From NCBI RefSeq assembly GCF_900312995.1, contig NZ_ONZI01000004.1, positions 372,001 through 436,000 of the forward strand: a stretch of DNA of 64,000 bases, written 5' to 3'. The stretch comes from Kushneria phyllosphaerae (GTDB taxonomy: Bacteria; Pseudomonadota; Gammaproteobacteria; Pseudomonadales; Halomonadaceae). Shown here piece by piece: positions 43,396 to 51,682 of the stretch. The position numbers were made by a program, and so were the translations under genes. Below the pieces are notes generated by a model, which worked only from the letters and a program-made list of their open reading frames with translations, did no database searches and was not told the origin of the DNA. Each line of letters opens with the position of its first letter. Within the stretch, counting starts at the first letter, position 1.

Positions 43396-44739
43396 TCAGC
43401 GCACCAGCGCCGGGCGTTTGGGATCGAATGTCCAGCCATCGATCAGATATTGCATGGCCATGGCGTCGTTTCGGGCCCCGGCCGGCAGGCTGCGATAAAG
43501 CGCATTCGCCTTCTCGATGGCCTCCAGATCGATCTCGATACCCAGACCCGGTGCATCAGTGACCGCGACATGGCCGTCAATGATCTCGGGGGACTCACGG
43601 GTCAGGCGCGCGTCACCTTCTTGCCAGATCCAGTGAGTATCCAGCGCGGTCACCGAACCCACGGCCGCAGCACCGACCTGAGCAAACATGGCCAGCGAAA
43701 TATCGAAGTGGTTGTTGGAGTGAGAGCCCCAGGTCATACCGTGGTCGGCGCAGAGCTGCGACACGCGTACGGCGCCGGAAAGTGTCCAGAAGTGCGGGTC
43801 AGCCAGCGGGATATCGACTGAGCGCAGCATCAGGGCATGGGCCATTTCGCGCCAGTTGGTGGCCACCATATTGGTCGCCACCGGCAGGCCGGTGGCGTGA
43901 CGAAACTCGGCAAGAATCTCGCGACCGGAAAAACCTTCTTCAGCACCACAGGGGTCTTCGGCATAGGCGAGCACGCCGTGAAGATCCTTGCACAGCGTAA
44001 TTGCCTCCTGCAGGGACCAGGCGCCGTTGGGATCGATGGTCGTCCGTGCCTCCGGAAAGGCCTTTGACAGCGCCGTCACCGCCTCGATCTCACGCTCGCC
44101 GGGCAGCACGCCGCCCTTGAGCTTGAAATCGCGAAAGCCGTAACGGTCCTGCGCAGCCTGTGCCAGCTCCACGACGCGTTCGGGCGTCATGGCGGCCCTG
44201 TCACGCTGGCGATACCACTCATGTGACTGGCCGGGTGTCGACTGGCGATAATCCAGCGGGGTCTGCTCGCCGTCACCGATAAAGAACAGATAACCCAGCA
44301 CTTCGACGCTGTCTCGTCGCTTGCCCTCGCCCAGCAGCTCGGCCACCGGCACGCCCAGATGCTGGCCCATCAAATCCAGCAGTGCGGCTTCAAGCGCCGC
44401 GACGGCATTGACGCGCAGCTCAAAGGTCCAGGCCCCCTTGCCGAAATCGTTGAAATCGGCCCGCTGGCCGCTGGCTGCCAGCGCCGACACCATCGAGCGC
44501 AATTTGCCCAGCGACTGGCCTTCCACCACCTGACGCGCCTGCTCAAGGGAGCGCTGAATGGTCTCGCCGCCGGGCGCTTCCCCGACGCCAGTACGACCGG
44601 CGCTGTCTTCAAGAATCAGGATATTGCGCGTAAAAAACGGGGAGTGTGCGCCGCCCACGTTGAGCAGCATGCTGTCGCGTCCGGCAACGGGTATGACCCG
44701 CATGGCCACAATGGTGGGTGTCTCGGTATGTTGTGCCAT
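43396..44739 (-). CDS. gudD: Glucarate dehydratase family enolase, paralogue 2
   Basis: 447 residues, AAGGGA before the ATG. All active-site positions are numbered within one of the E. coli GudD: K206, K208, D236, N238, E261, N290, H340, and D314 in ADPHFWT. The stretch [15 protein letters not shown] near 96-110 is typical of true GudD, more so than in paralogue 1. It dehydrates D-glucarate. It stands alone, convergent with the orphan tctC, with a GTCATACATCATAC motif 163 bp upstream. Confidence 0.9.
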   Translation of the reverse strand: MAQHTETPTIVAMRVIPVAGRDSMLLNVGGAHSPFFTRNILILEDSAGRTGVGEAPGGETIQRSLEQARQVVEGQSLGKLRSMVSALAASGQRADFNDFGKGAWTFELRVNAVAALEAALLDLMGQHLGVPVAELLGEGKRRDSVEVLGYLFFIGDGEQTPLDYRQSTPGQSHEWYRQRDRAAMTPERVVELAQAAQDRYGFRDFKLKGGVLPGEREIEAVTALSKAFPEARTTIDPNGAWSLQEAITLCKDLHGVLAYAEDPCGAEEGFSGREILAEFRHATGLPVATNMVATNWREMAHALMLRSVDIPLADPHFWTLSGAVRVSQLCADHGMTWGSHSNNHFDISLAMFAQVGAAAVGSVTALDTHWIWQEGDARLTRESPEIIDGHVAVTDAPGLGIEIDLEAIEKANALYRSLPAGARNDAMAMQYLIDGWTFDPKRPALVR

Positions 44740-44901
44740 GGCAGTCCCTTGATGGATGAATGATCTCGCTGAGTATCAAAGCCTTGCTGAATACGCCGTT
44801 ACAGGCACCTCATGAAGCGGTGTTATATACGCTTGGCATTTTTGAAACCGCAGCGCTGCAATTTCGGGCGACTTCAATCAATTAAGGCGGGCGACAAAGA
44901 T

Positions 44902-44915
44902 GTCATACATCATAC
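44902..44915 (-). promoter_or_regulatory. GTCATACATCATAC operator before gudD paralogue 2
   Basis: Exact copy of the motif seen at 32512 and 39623. The -10 candidate is poorer here (CGTAGT on the minus strand). Confidence 0.6.
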
Positions 44916-45000
44916 TTTTGGAACTACGCGACCTTGGTACATTGGACTTTGGCCATATTCATCAGGCAAGCCTAAATGGATGTATTAGCCCCCTGAAAAT

Positions 45001-45030
45001 TAAATGAAAAGCCTGCCCCAGGGGGCAGGC
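45001..45030 (-). terminator. Terminator of the TRAP-udh operon
   Basis: GCCTGCCCC / GGGGCAGGC, a 9-bp stem with a 2-nt spacer, then TTTTCATTTA on the minus strand. Confidence 0.85.
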
Positions 45031-45139
45031 TGACGACGCCAAAGCCATGGTCATGAAAGACCGACCATCTTCAAAAGGCGCATTGCCGGGTACGATTTGA
45101 ATCATCGGAATGGCTGGTTCAATCGTCAGGATGGCCGGC

Positions 45140-45937
45140 TCAATCGTCGGGATGGCCAGTGCTGGCAAACTTGCCGCCCTGATAAACCACGGCGGGGTCA
45201 TCGGGGTCGAGCTCTCCTGCAGCAGCTTCGGTTTCCGCACGCCACGGTTCGGAACTGTCCTTCGGCACCCAGCCCAGAAACGAGGACTTGCGGTTGTCCC
45301 ACCAGCGCTCGCTGTTGTTCGAGACACCATAAATCACGGTACACCCCAGCTTTGGCGCCACAAACGCCCGCTCCAGCAGGGCCACGAAATCTTCCACGCT
45401 CATCCACGTGGCCATCATTCGGGTATCGGCCGGCTTCGGGAAACAGGAACCGATCCGCACGTTCAGGGTTTCAACATTGAACTTGTGATAGTAAAGACTG
45501 GCGAGATCTTCACCAAAGCACTTGGAGACGCCATAGAGCGAATCGGGACGGCGTGGCGAGTCGGTATCGATATACGTCGTGCGCGGATAATAGCCAATGG
45601 TGTGGTTGGAGCTGGCAAAGACGATTCGCGGCCGGCCATGATGTCGGGCGGCCTCATAAAGATTATAAGTACCGACGATATTGGCCTGAAGAATATCCTG
45701 CCAGGGCTTTTCAACCGAAATGCCCCCCAGATGCACAACACCATCACAGTCGCGCACCAGGTCACTGACGGCCGAGGCATCAGAAAGCTCGCAGCGCACG
45801 AACTCTTCATGATCGTCGTTTACCTCAAGCTCGACAATATCGGACAGGCGTACATGGCGCGCCAGACGTGATAGATGCGGACGCAGGGCCTGACCCAACC
45901 CACCGGCAGCGCCGGTCACCAGAAGACGATTCAGCAT
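45140..45937 (-). CDS. udh: Uronate dehydrogenase (NAD-dependent)
   Basis: 265 residues, the exact usual length. Short-chain (extended) dehydrogenase with nucleotide loop VTGAAGGLGQAL and the catalytic pair Y135/K139 in YGVSKCFGED; FASSNHTIGYYPR is characteristic of uronate dehydrogenases. It oxidises D-glucuronate or D-galacturonate to the aldarolactone, the entry to the oxidative uronate pathway. It is the last gene of the TRAP operon. No lactonase gene is seen nearby; ring opening may be spontaneous or done by an enzyme elsewhere. Confidence 0.92.
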   Translation of the reverse strand: MLNRLLVTGAAGGLGQALRPHLSRLARHVRLSDIVELEVNDDHEEFVRCELSDASAVSDLVRDCDGVVHLGGISVEKPWQDILQANIVGTYNLYEAARHHGRPRIVFASSNHTIGYYPRTTYIDTDSPRRPDSLYGVSKCFGEDLASLYYHKFNVETLNVRIGSCFPKPADTRMMATWMSVEDFVALLERAFVAPKLGCTVIYGVSNNSERWWDNRKSSFLGWVPKDSSEPWRAETEAAAGELDPDDPAVVYQGGKFASTGHPDD

Positions 45938-45973
45938 GCATGATTCCTTGTACGAGAGAGTAAAAAGGCAACG

Positions 45974-47254
45974 CTACTCGATCAGTCCGGGCAGCCACAT
46001 CGAGATCATTGGTACGTAGGTCACCAGCATCAGCACGACAAAGAGCGCCAGATAAAACGGCCAGATGGTGCGCACGGCCTGCTCCATCTTGATCTTGCCA
46101 ATCACACTGCCCACGAACAGACATGCACCAACCGGCGGCGTACAAAGGCCCATGCCGAGGTTGATCATCATGACCACGCCAAACTGGATAGGGTCCATGC
46201 CGAACTGCATGGCGATCGGTAAAAAGATCGGCGTGCAGATCAGAATCAGGGCTGCCATGTCCATGATCATGCCCAGTGCCAGCAGTGTCACATTGAGCAA
46301 TAAAAGGATCACGATCGGATTATCAGAGATGCTCAGTAGCAGATCGGTCAAAAGCTCCGGCACGCTATATAGCGCCAGCAGGTAGGAAAACGCCGAGGCA
46401 CAACCCACCAGAATCATTACCAGCGACGTCGTGCGCACTGACTGATACACCGCTTTTTTGAAATTGTCCCAGCGCAATTCACGATAGACCAGAGCGGTCA
46501 CCACGATGGCGTAGATGGCGCCGAAGGCGCCTGATTCAGTGACCGTCAGAATTCCCGAGAGTACCCCGCCGACAATGATAATGGCCGTCATCAGTCCGGG
46601 CAGCGCCGCTATCAGGCTGATGATCAGGGTACGCCAGCCCGGGAAGGTCTCGGCCGGGTAGCCCCGTTTGACCGCCACCACATAGGCGGCCACGGCAAGG
46701 GCCACACACATCAAAACGCCCGGCACCACACCGGCCATGAACAGCTGGGTGACCGAAATACCGCCACCGGCGGCAACGGCGTAAAGAATCATGTTATGGC
46801 TGGGCGGGATGACCACACCGGCAATCGAGGAAGTGACCGTGACATTAACGGCATAATCGGCGTCGTAGCCCTTCTCTTTCATGACCGGAATCAGAATCGA
46901 GCCCAGCGCCGAGGTATCGGCCACGGCGGAGCCGGAAATGCCGCCGAAAAGCATCGAGGAGCTGACGTTGACCAGCCCCAGTCCGCCACGCACACGTCCC
47001 ACTGCCGCCGAGGCAAGCCGCACCAGCCGATCAGAAATACCACCGTGAAGCATCAGCTCGCCGGCGAAGATGAAAAAAGGGATCGCCAGCAGTGAAAAGA
47101 CCGAGATGCCCGAGAGAATGCGCTGAAAGCCGACAAAAAGCGGCAGGCCTTCATATAAAAAGGTGGTGACGGCGGCCAGACCCACGGCAAAGGCCACCGG
47201 GGCCCCGATCACAAGACCGATGGCGAATACGCCAAACAAAATTATCAGACCCAT
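45974..47254 (-). CDS. TRAP transporter large membrane subunit (DctM-like)
   Basis: 426 residues, about twelve membrane segments. AIPFFIFAGELMLHGGISDRL and SMLFGGISGSAVADTSALGSILIPVM are DctM signatures, and NLGMGLCTPPVGACLFVG is the late conserved loop. It catalyses sodium-driven uptake of the substrate delivered by DctP. Five bases after the small subunit gene and followed by udh, so the cargo is very likely a hexuronate. Confidence 0.93.
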   Translation of the reverse strand: MGLIILFGVFAIGLVIGAPVAFAVGLAAVTTFLYEGLPLFVGFQRILSGISVFSLLAIPFFIFAGELMLHGGISDRLVRLASAAVGRVRGGLGLVNVSSSMLFGGISGSAVADTSALGSILIPVMKEKGYDADYAVNVTVTSSIAGVVIPPSHNMILYAVAAGGGISVTQLFMAGVVPGVLMCVALAVAAYVVAVKRGYPAETFPGWRTLIISLIAALPGLMTAIIIVGGVLSGILTVTESGAFGAIYAIVVTALVYRELRWDNFKKAVYQSVRTTSLVMILVGCASAFSYLLALYSVPELLTDLLLSISDNPIVILLLLNVTLLALGMIMDMAALILICTPIFLPIAMQFGMDPIQFGVVMMINLGMGLCTPPVGACLFVGSVIGKIKMEQAVRTIWPFYLALFVVLMLVTYVPMISMWLPGLIE

Positions 47255-47259
47255 GCTTT

Positions 47260-47793
47260 TTACACCCTTGTTTTATGGGTAAGGCGCTCGACAATGTTGG
47301 CGCCGGCAAACACCACCATCAGGACACCGCAGATGGCCAGAGGCGCTGCCCGCCAGCTCTCCGTCAACCCGATCATGGGAATCGCTCTGGTGGTGTTATC
47401 CATCACCAGGATGCTGCCCTGCCAGGCCATGAACCCGCCAAAGGCGAGTACAAAAAGATCAGCAAGATGGCACATGATGGCTCTGGGAATGGCCGGCAGG
47501 GCCTCGCGAACCATATCAATGCTCAGATGCGTGTTATGGCGTACGCCGGCGGCGGCGCCCAGACAGGTGATATAGACCACGATGAGCAGCGAGGACTGCT
47601 CGACCCATGTTGGGGTGTTGTTGAGCACGTAGCGGCCAAAGACCAACCAGCCAAACGAGACGATCAGAAAGACCAGCAGCACACCCGAAACCATGATGCA
47701 CAGATGGGCCAGCCCATCGAGCATACGCCCTGCCACGCCCATGCGCGGATGATCCTCGGGTATGTCTCTGATCTGATCGGTAGAACTATCCAT
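47260..47793 (-). CDS. TRAP transporter small membrane subunit (DctQ-like)
   Basis: 177 residues from ATG 47793 (GGGAG upstream); the longer reading to 48057 overlaps dctP. Four membrane segments, with VFGRYVLNNTPTWVEQSSLLIVVYITCLGAAAG and HLSIDMV as in other DctQ subunits. Separated from dctP by a strong stem-loop. Confidence 0.9.
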   Translation of the reverse strand: MDSSTDQIRDIPEDHPRMGVAGRMLDGLAHLCIMVSGVLLVFLIVSFGWLVFGRYVLNNTPTWVEQSSLLIVVYITCLGAAAGVRHNTHLSIDMVREALPAIPRAIMCHLADLFVLAFGGFMAWQGSILVMDNTTRAIPMIGLTESWRAAPLAICGVLMVVFAGANIVERLTHKTRV

Positions 47794-47810
47794 GGTGCGT
47801 ACACTCCCGG

Positions 47811-47840
47811 GCCCGCCTGACTGAAAACAGTCAGGCGGGC
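47811..47840 (-). promoter_or_regulatory. Stem-loop between dctP and dctQ
   Basis: GCCCGCCTGACTG-AAAA-CAGTCAGGCGGGC, a perfect 13-bp stem with no T-run. Such hairpins after a binding-protein gene commonly protect its mRNA or partly stop transcription, giving more DctP than membrane subunits. Confidence 0.75.
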
Positions 47841-47857
47841 CTTTCGCGGTGGTTGTT

Positions 47858-48856
47858 TTACTGTGCGTTGCGAATATCGTTGAGCAGGGGCTCAAGATCG
47901 GGATGTTTTTTGACGAAGGCGGCGTAGATCGGCTCCATTTTTGCCTGGAAGGCCGGCTTGTCCACCTCATTGATTTTCGCACCGGCCGCGAGGACGTCTT
48001 CACGACTCTTTTTGGAACCTTCCGCCCAGAGCTTTCGCTGAAGCGTTGCGGCATCAACTGCGGCCTGACGCACGATCTCCTGATCCTGATCGGACAGCTT
48101 GTCCCAGCTGCGCTTGGCGATACACAGGCACTCGGGCAGGATCAGGTGTTCGGTTTCAGAGTAATATTTAGCGATCTCGTCATGACCGCTGGATTCATAG
48201 GAGGGGAAATTGTTCTCGGCCCCATCAAGCACACCGGTCTTCAGGGACTGATAGACCTCGCCATACGCCATGGGCGTGGCATTGCCGCCGAGCGCATCGA
48301 TCATCTCGACGTAGAGGTCATTGTTCATGACGCGAACCTTGAGCCCCTGCATATCCTCGGGTTCATTGATGGGACGCTTGGTGTTGTAGACGCTACGGGC
48401 ACCCGAATCGAACCAGGACAGTGCCACCAGATTTTTCTTTTCAAGGGCGTCTGCAAAACGCTGACCGATCTCGCCGTCCATGACCTTGTGCATGGCGTCA
48501 ATGTCCTTGAACAAAAACGGCAGCGACAACACGTCGGTTTCAGGGACGATCGGCCCCATCGGGCCCATATTGAAGTTGGCGAAATTCAGCGCGCCACTGC
48601 GCGTCTGCTCGATGGCATCAGGCTGGTCGCCCAGCACACCGTTGTGAAAGATCTTTGCCTTGATGCGCCCGTCCGTATTCTCGGTCACTTCCTTGACGAA
48701 GCTGTCGAGCGCCACGCTGTTGGGATAGCCCTGTGGGTGAACGTTCCAGCCACGCCAGTTATCGGCATGTGCCGGCAGTGTCATGCCGGCCAGTACGCCA
48801 ACCACGGCCGCGGCCTGAAGACAGTGAACGGGGTTCAGAGATAATCTGATCGACAT
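47858..48856 (-). CDS. TRAP transporter binding protein (DctP-like, probable uronate)
   Basis: 332 residues, CAGGAGAG before the ATG. Signal peptide to about residue 31 (THE PAHA-DN cut). DctP fold with LKVRVMNNDLYVEMIDALGG, the conserved arginine R near 174 that binds the carboxylate, and DGAENNFPSY. It binds substrate in the periplasm. It leads the operon dctP-dctQ-dctM-udh, which fits glucuronate or galacturonate uptake. Confidence 0.9.
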   Translation of the reverse strand: MSIRLSLNPVHCLQAAAVVGVLAGMTLPAHADNWRGWNVHPQGYPNSVALDSFVKEVTENTDGRIKAKIFHNGVLGDQPDAIEQTRSGALNFANFNMGPMGPIVPETDVLSLPFLFKDIDAMHKVMDGEIGQRFADALEKKNLVALSWFDSGARSVYNTKRPINEPEDMQGLKVRVMNNDLYVEMIDALGGNATPMAYGEVYQSLKTGVLDGAENNFPSYESSGHDEIAKYYSETEHLILPECLCIAKRSWDKLSDQDQEIVRQAAVDAATLQRKLWAEGSKKSREDVLAAGAKINEVDKPAFQAKMEPIYAAFVKKHPDLEPLLNDIRNAQ

Positions 48857-49030
48857 GGCATGCTCTCCTGACGGTAAGTAATCAAAGCATTTCGCCGGGC
48901 AGCGCTGTTCCCGTCACGCTGGGCAGAAGATAGCCATGTCAAAGGGGAGTTCAGCGACCTACCAGAGGTCTGCCGGCTGTCGGATAAACAATACCTGACC
49001 TGCAGGGAACGGCATGGCAGGCAACAATTT

Positions 49031-49060
49031 GTCATACATCATATCTATCTCACCACTATA
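49031..49060 (-). promoter_or_regulatory. dctP promoter with GTCATACATCATA operator
   Basis: Minus-strand -10 box TATAGT at 49055-49060 and motif GTCATACATCATAT at 49031-49044, with the same spacing as at kdgD. Confidence 0.65.
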
Positions 49061-49116
49061 CGATGTGTCATTGAACCATGTATGTAGAACATAGGTGTTG
49101 ACTTTGCATGGCAACC

Positions 49117-49130
49117 TGTTAGCGCTAACA
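49117..49130. promoter_or_regulatory. Perfect LacI-type operator before the TRAP operon
   Basis: TGTTAGCGCTAACA is a perfect 14-bp palindrome, the best of the three AGCGCT-centred sites. It lies about 57 bp upstream of the -10 box. The rest of the gap to the yqaE terminator is without genes. Confidence 0.7.
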
Positions 49131-49147
49131 TATGAATACCTTCCATT

Positions 49148-49183
49148 AAAAAAGGGAAGGCCCTTATAGGCCCTCCCTTTTAA
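49148..49183. terminator. Bidirectional terminator downstream of yqaE
   Basis: GGGAAGGCC-CTTATA-GGCCCTCCC with A6 on one side and T4 on the other. It ends yqaE on the minus strand. Confidence 0.85.
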
Positions 49184-49214
49184 AATCAGTATTTTGCAGA
49201 CAGTTCAACCGATC

Positions 49215-49373
49215 CTAGCGACGCGCGATAATCCAGATGGCGTGAATAATGCCAGGAATATAGCCCAACAGTGTCAACAGGATGTTGACCCAGAACTGAA
49301 GCCCAAGCCCAACCTGAAGAAAAACGCCCACCGGCGGCAGCAAAATAGCGAAAATAATTCTGACGATATCCAT
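49215..49373 (-). CDS. YqaE/Pmp3 family membrane protein
   Basis: 52 residues from ATG 49373 with GAGG 7 nt upstream, too short to stand out among longer frames. Two hydrophobic segments, the first with the LLPPVGVFLQVG signature and the second with NILLTLLGYIPGIIHAIWII, are exactly those of the YqaE/Pmp3/UPF0057 family. Members sit in the membrane and respond to salt or cold stress; yeast Pmp3 affects cation leak. The gene has its own terminator. An alternative 87-residue frame over the same DNA (49186-49449) is not real. Confidence 0.9.
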   Translation of the reverse strand: MDIVRIIFAILLPPVGVFLQVGLGLQFWVNILLTLLGYIPGIIHAIWIIARR

Positions 49374-49616
49374 ATCTCGACCTCACTTCATTTCCAGAAA
49401 GTGTTGTTAAAGCACCAGTCATGCTGGCGACCAGATGTCTTACCAGCACTGCGTCCTGCTGGCGTGGTAGATACGGATATGAGGGCTTTTGATGTCAAAA
49501 CCAAGACCGACACATGATTTGACATCAGGTCTTCCTGACATTGGGTATTCAAAAAGCCCTGTGTTCATATCCCTACCAAAGGACGCAAGTGTAGACGCAC
49601 ATTGATTATGGCGCGA

Positions 49617-50378
49617 TCAGCTCAACCTAGGCTGGCCGTTGGAGGCCATGATGCCGCCGTCAACCGGCAGATTCACACCGTTGACAAAGCGCGCATCATG
49701 GCTTGCCAGAAAGACGATGACGTCACCGACTTCCTCGGCTTCAGCCGCACGGCCCAATGGCATGCGATCGGCGAAGGCCTTCATGAGATCCTCATTACCG
49801 GTAATGCCGCCGGTCAAATCACTTTTGGTGATACTGGGGCATACCGCGTTGACGCGAACGCCCTCATGTCCATAGTCAAGCGCCATGGCACGTGTCAGGT
49901 TGGTCACTGCGCCCTTGGAAGCGTTATACATGCTCATGCCCCAATCACCGCCCAGCCCTGAAACGGAAGAGACATTGACGATGGACCCCTTCGTTTTCAA
50001 AAGCTCCGGAAGCGCTGCACGACTGGCATAAAACACACCGTCCACGTTGATGCTCATCACCTGTTTCCAGTCATCGATGTCGGCCTCGTGCACTCTTCCA
50101 CCCGGCGCGACACCGGCATTGTTGACCAGAACATCAAGTCGACCGAACCGCTCAATCACATCGGCCACCAGTCGATTCATGGCATCACCGTCAGAGACGT
50201 CTGCGCTGAGCACCAGCGTCTCGCTTTCAATGCTGTCGGCTACCCGCGCCAGCTTCTCTTTTGTGCGACCAATCAGCACCACTTTCGCACCTTCGCTGCC
50301 AAAACGACGCGCTGTCGCCTCACCGATGCCCGAACCTGCGCCGGTGACCATGACTACCTTGCCATCAAAGCGTTTCAT
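49617..50378 (-). CDS. Short-chain dehydrogenase/reductase
   Basis: 253 residues from ATG 50378 with CAGGAGG just upstream; the longer frame to 50579 is not supported. Nucleotide loop VTGAGSGIGEATARRF, NNAGVAPGG, catalytic S/Y/K in NVSSVSGLGG and YNASKGAV, and the C-terminal VNLPVDGG. Typical NAD(P)-dependent SDR of the FabG-like kind. Substrate unknown. It lies at the edge of the sugar-acid region but has no shared operator. Confidence 0.87.
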   Translation of the reverse strand: MKRFDGKVVMVTGAGSGIGEATARRFGSEGAKVVLIGRTKEKLARVADSIESETLVLSADVSDGDAMNRLVADVIERFGRLDVLVNNAGVAPGGRVHEADIDDWKQVMSINVDGVFYASRAALPELLKTKGSIVNVSSVSGLGGDWGMSMYNASKGAVTNLTRAMALDYGHEGVRVNAVCPSITKSDLTGGITGNEDLMKAFADRMPLGRAAEAEEVGDVIVFLASHDARFVNGVNLPVDGGIMASNGQPRLS

Positions 50379-50523
50379 CGTGCCTCCTGTTGAGAGTGCA
50401 TGGGTGTCAGGGCTTTGGACGTCGAACGGCCTCCGATCATGAAGCCTTTCTAACACCAATCCAAACCGGGCTACCTGCCTCCCTCGGCTATTTATTTCAT
50501 CCGCCGAAGATAACGGTATACAT

Positions 50524-51462
50524 TTAGCAGGGCGATTTCTGCAGGCTGGCCTGAGAAACGTTGCTGTGCGGTTCAACACTTCGGGTCAGCCACACATTGC
50601 CGCCGATGATCGAGTCATGGCCGATGGTGACACGCCCCAGAATGGTTGCCCCCGCATAGATGACCACATCGTTTTCCACGATCGGATGGCGAGCATGGCC
50701 CTTTTCAAGCTGACCGCTTTCATCGGCCGGGAACCGCTTGGCGCCCAGGGTGACCGCCTGATAAATGCGCACCCGATCACCAATGATCGCGGTTTCTCCG
50801 ATGACCACACCGGTGCCGTGATCAATGAAAAAGCCCGAGCCAATGCTCGCACCGGGATGGATATCGATGCCCGTGGCCGAGTGCGCCGCCTCGGACACCA
50901 TTCGAGCCAGCAGCGGTGCGCCGGTTGAATAGAGCTGATGCGCCAGGCGGTGATAGATGATGGCGGTGATGCCCGGATAGCATAAAAGCACCTCATCCAC
51001 GCTGCGTGCTGCCGGGTCGCCGCGATAGGCGGCCATGATGTCGATATCCAGCCAGTGGCGAATGGTCGGCAGCATGGCGCCAAAATCCCGCACGATGGTG
51101 ACGGCCTGATCGGAGTGATCCTGCGGAGCTTCGCCACGGCGCATGGCCGTATGATCCAGCTCGAGCAACACCTGATCGAGCAGCGCATTAAGTGCGGCAT
51201 CCAGCGTATAGCCGACAAAGTAGTCTTCGCTGTGATGACGCAGATTGGAGGGCCCCAGCCGCATGGGGAATACCGCCCCGATCACGGCTTCGACCACCTC
51301 GTTGATAATTTCACGCGAGGGCAGACTGCGCCCGCCGGACTCATTGGTCCGGCCATGATCGGCGCGCCACTGCTCGCGGGCATCCCGAAGTGAATGCACC
51401 ACGCTATCGAGCTGCCAGTCGATGGCGTGGTCCGCCTTGCTGTAATGATTTAACCGTGCCAT
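50524..51462 (-). CDS. Serine O-acetyltransferase
   Basis: 312 residues from ATG 51462. The N-terminal helical part is longer than in E. coli CysE and resembles EpsC/SAT of the plant-like group (DIMAAYRGDPAARSVDEVLLCYPGITAIIYHRLAHQLY). The left-handed hexapeptide repeats follow, with GIDIHPGASIGSGFFIDHGTGVVIGET and the catalytic D/H pair. It makes O-acetylserine for cysteine synthesis. It is solitary. Confidence 0.9.
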   Translation of the reverse strand: MARLNHYSKADHAIDWQLDSVVHSLRDAREQWRADHGRTNESGGRSLPSREIINEVVEAVIGAVFPMRLGPSNLRHHSEDYFVGYTLDAALNALLDQVLLELDHTAMRRGEAPQDHSDQAVTIVRDFGAMLPTIRHWLDIDIMAAYRGDPAARSVDEVLLCYPGITAIIYHRLAHQLYSTGAPLLARMVSEAAHSATGIDIHPGASIGSGFFIDHGTGVVIGETAIIGDRVRIYQAVTLGAKRFPADESGQLEKGHARHPIVENDVVIYAGATILGRVTIGHDSIIGGNVWLTRSVEPHSNVSQASLQKSPC

Positions 51463-51652
51463 GTGAGTATCCCGGAGTGCCGGACGACACCGCAGCTCGA
51501 AGACACCGCGATGCGTCACGTCATGGATCAATATGCTGTTGAGCGTAGCGCAGTCGACCTGACACGGCCCGCTGATCTCGCCCTGATGTTTATCAGAAAA
51601 AAAGCCGCGCGTCGCATCGACAGGAACAATGTGTCCTTAAGTGGGCGCTTGA

Positions 51653-51679
51653 GCGCCGCTTTTCAATGAAGAGCGGCGC
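51653..51679 (-). terminator. Stem-loop after the helicase gene
   Basis: GCGCCGCT / AGCGGCGC, an 8-bp stem with an 11-nt loop, placed just beyond the helicase stop. No T-run, so only a possible terminator. The rest of the gap to the serine acetyltransferase gene looks empty. Confidence 0.45.
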
Positions 51680-51682
51680 GCA

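Larger units (their letters stand above)
44740..45139. other. 400-bp gap with operator and terminator
   Basis: Between gudD paralogue 2 and udh. It holds the GTCATACATCATAC motif (44902-44915) and the udh terminator (45001-45030). A 369-nt open frame on the minus strand (44962-45330) overlaps udh in another frame and looks non-coding. Confidence 0.6.

Noticed and set aside
44962..45330. 122-residue minus-strand frame overlapping udh
   Set aside because: It covers the udh terminator and the udh 3' end in a different frame; udh is clear.
49186..49449. 87-residue minus-strand frame over the yqaE region
   Set aside because: The 52-residue YqaE/Pmp3 frame on the same strand matches its family end to end and has a ribosome site.
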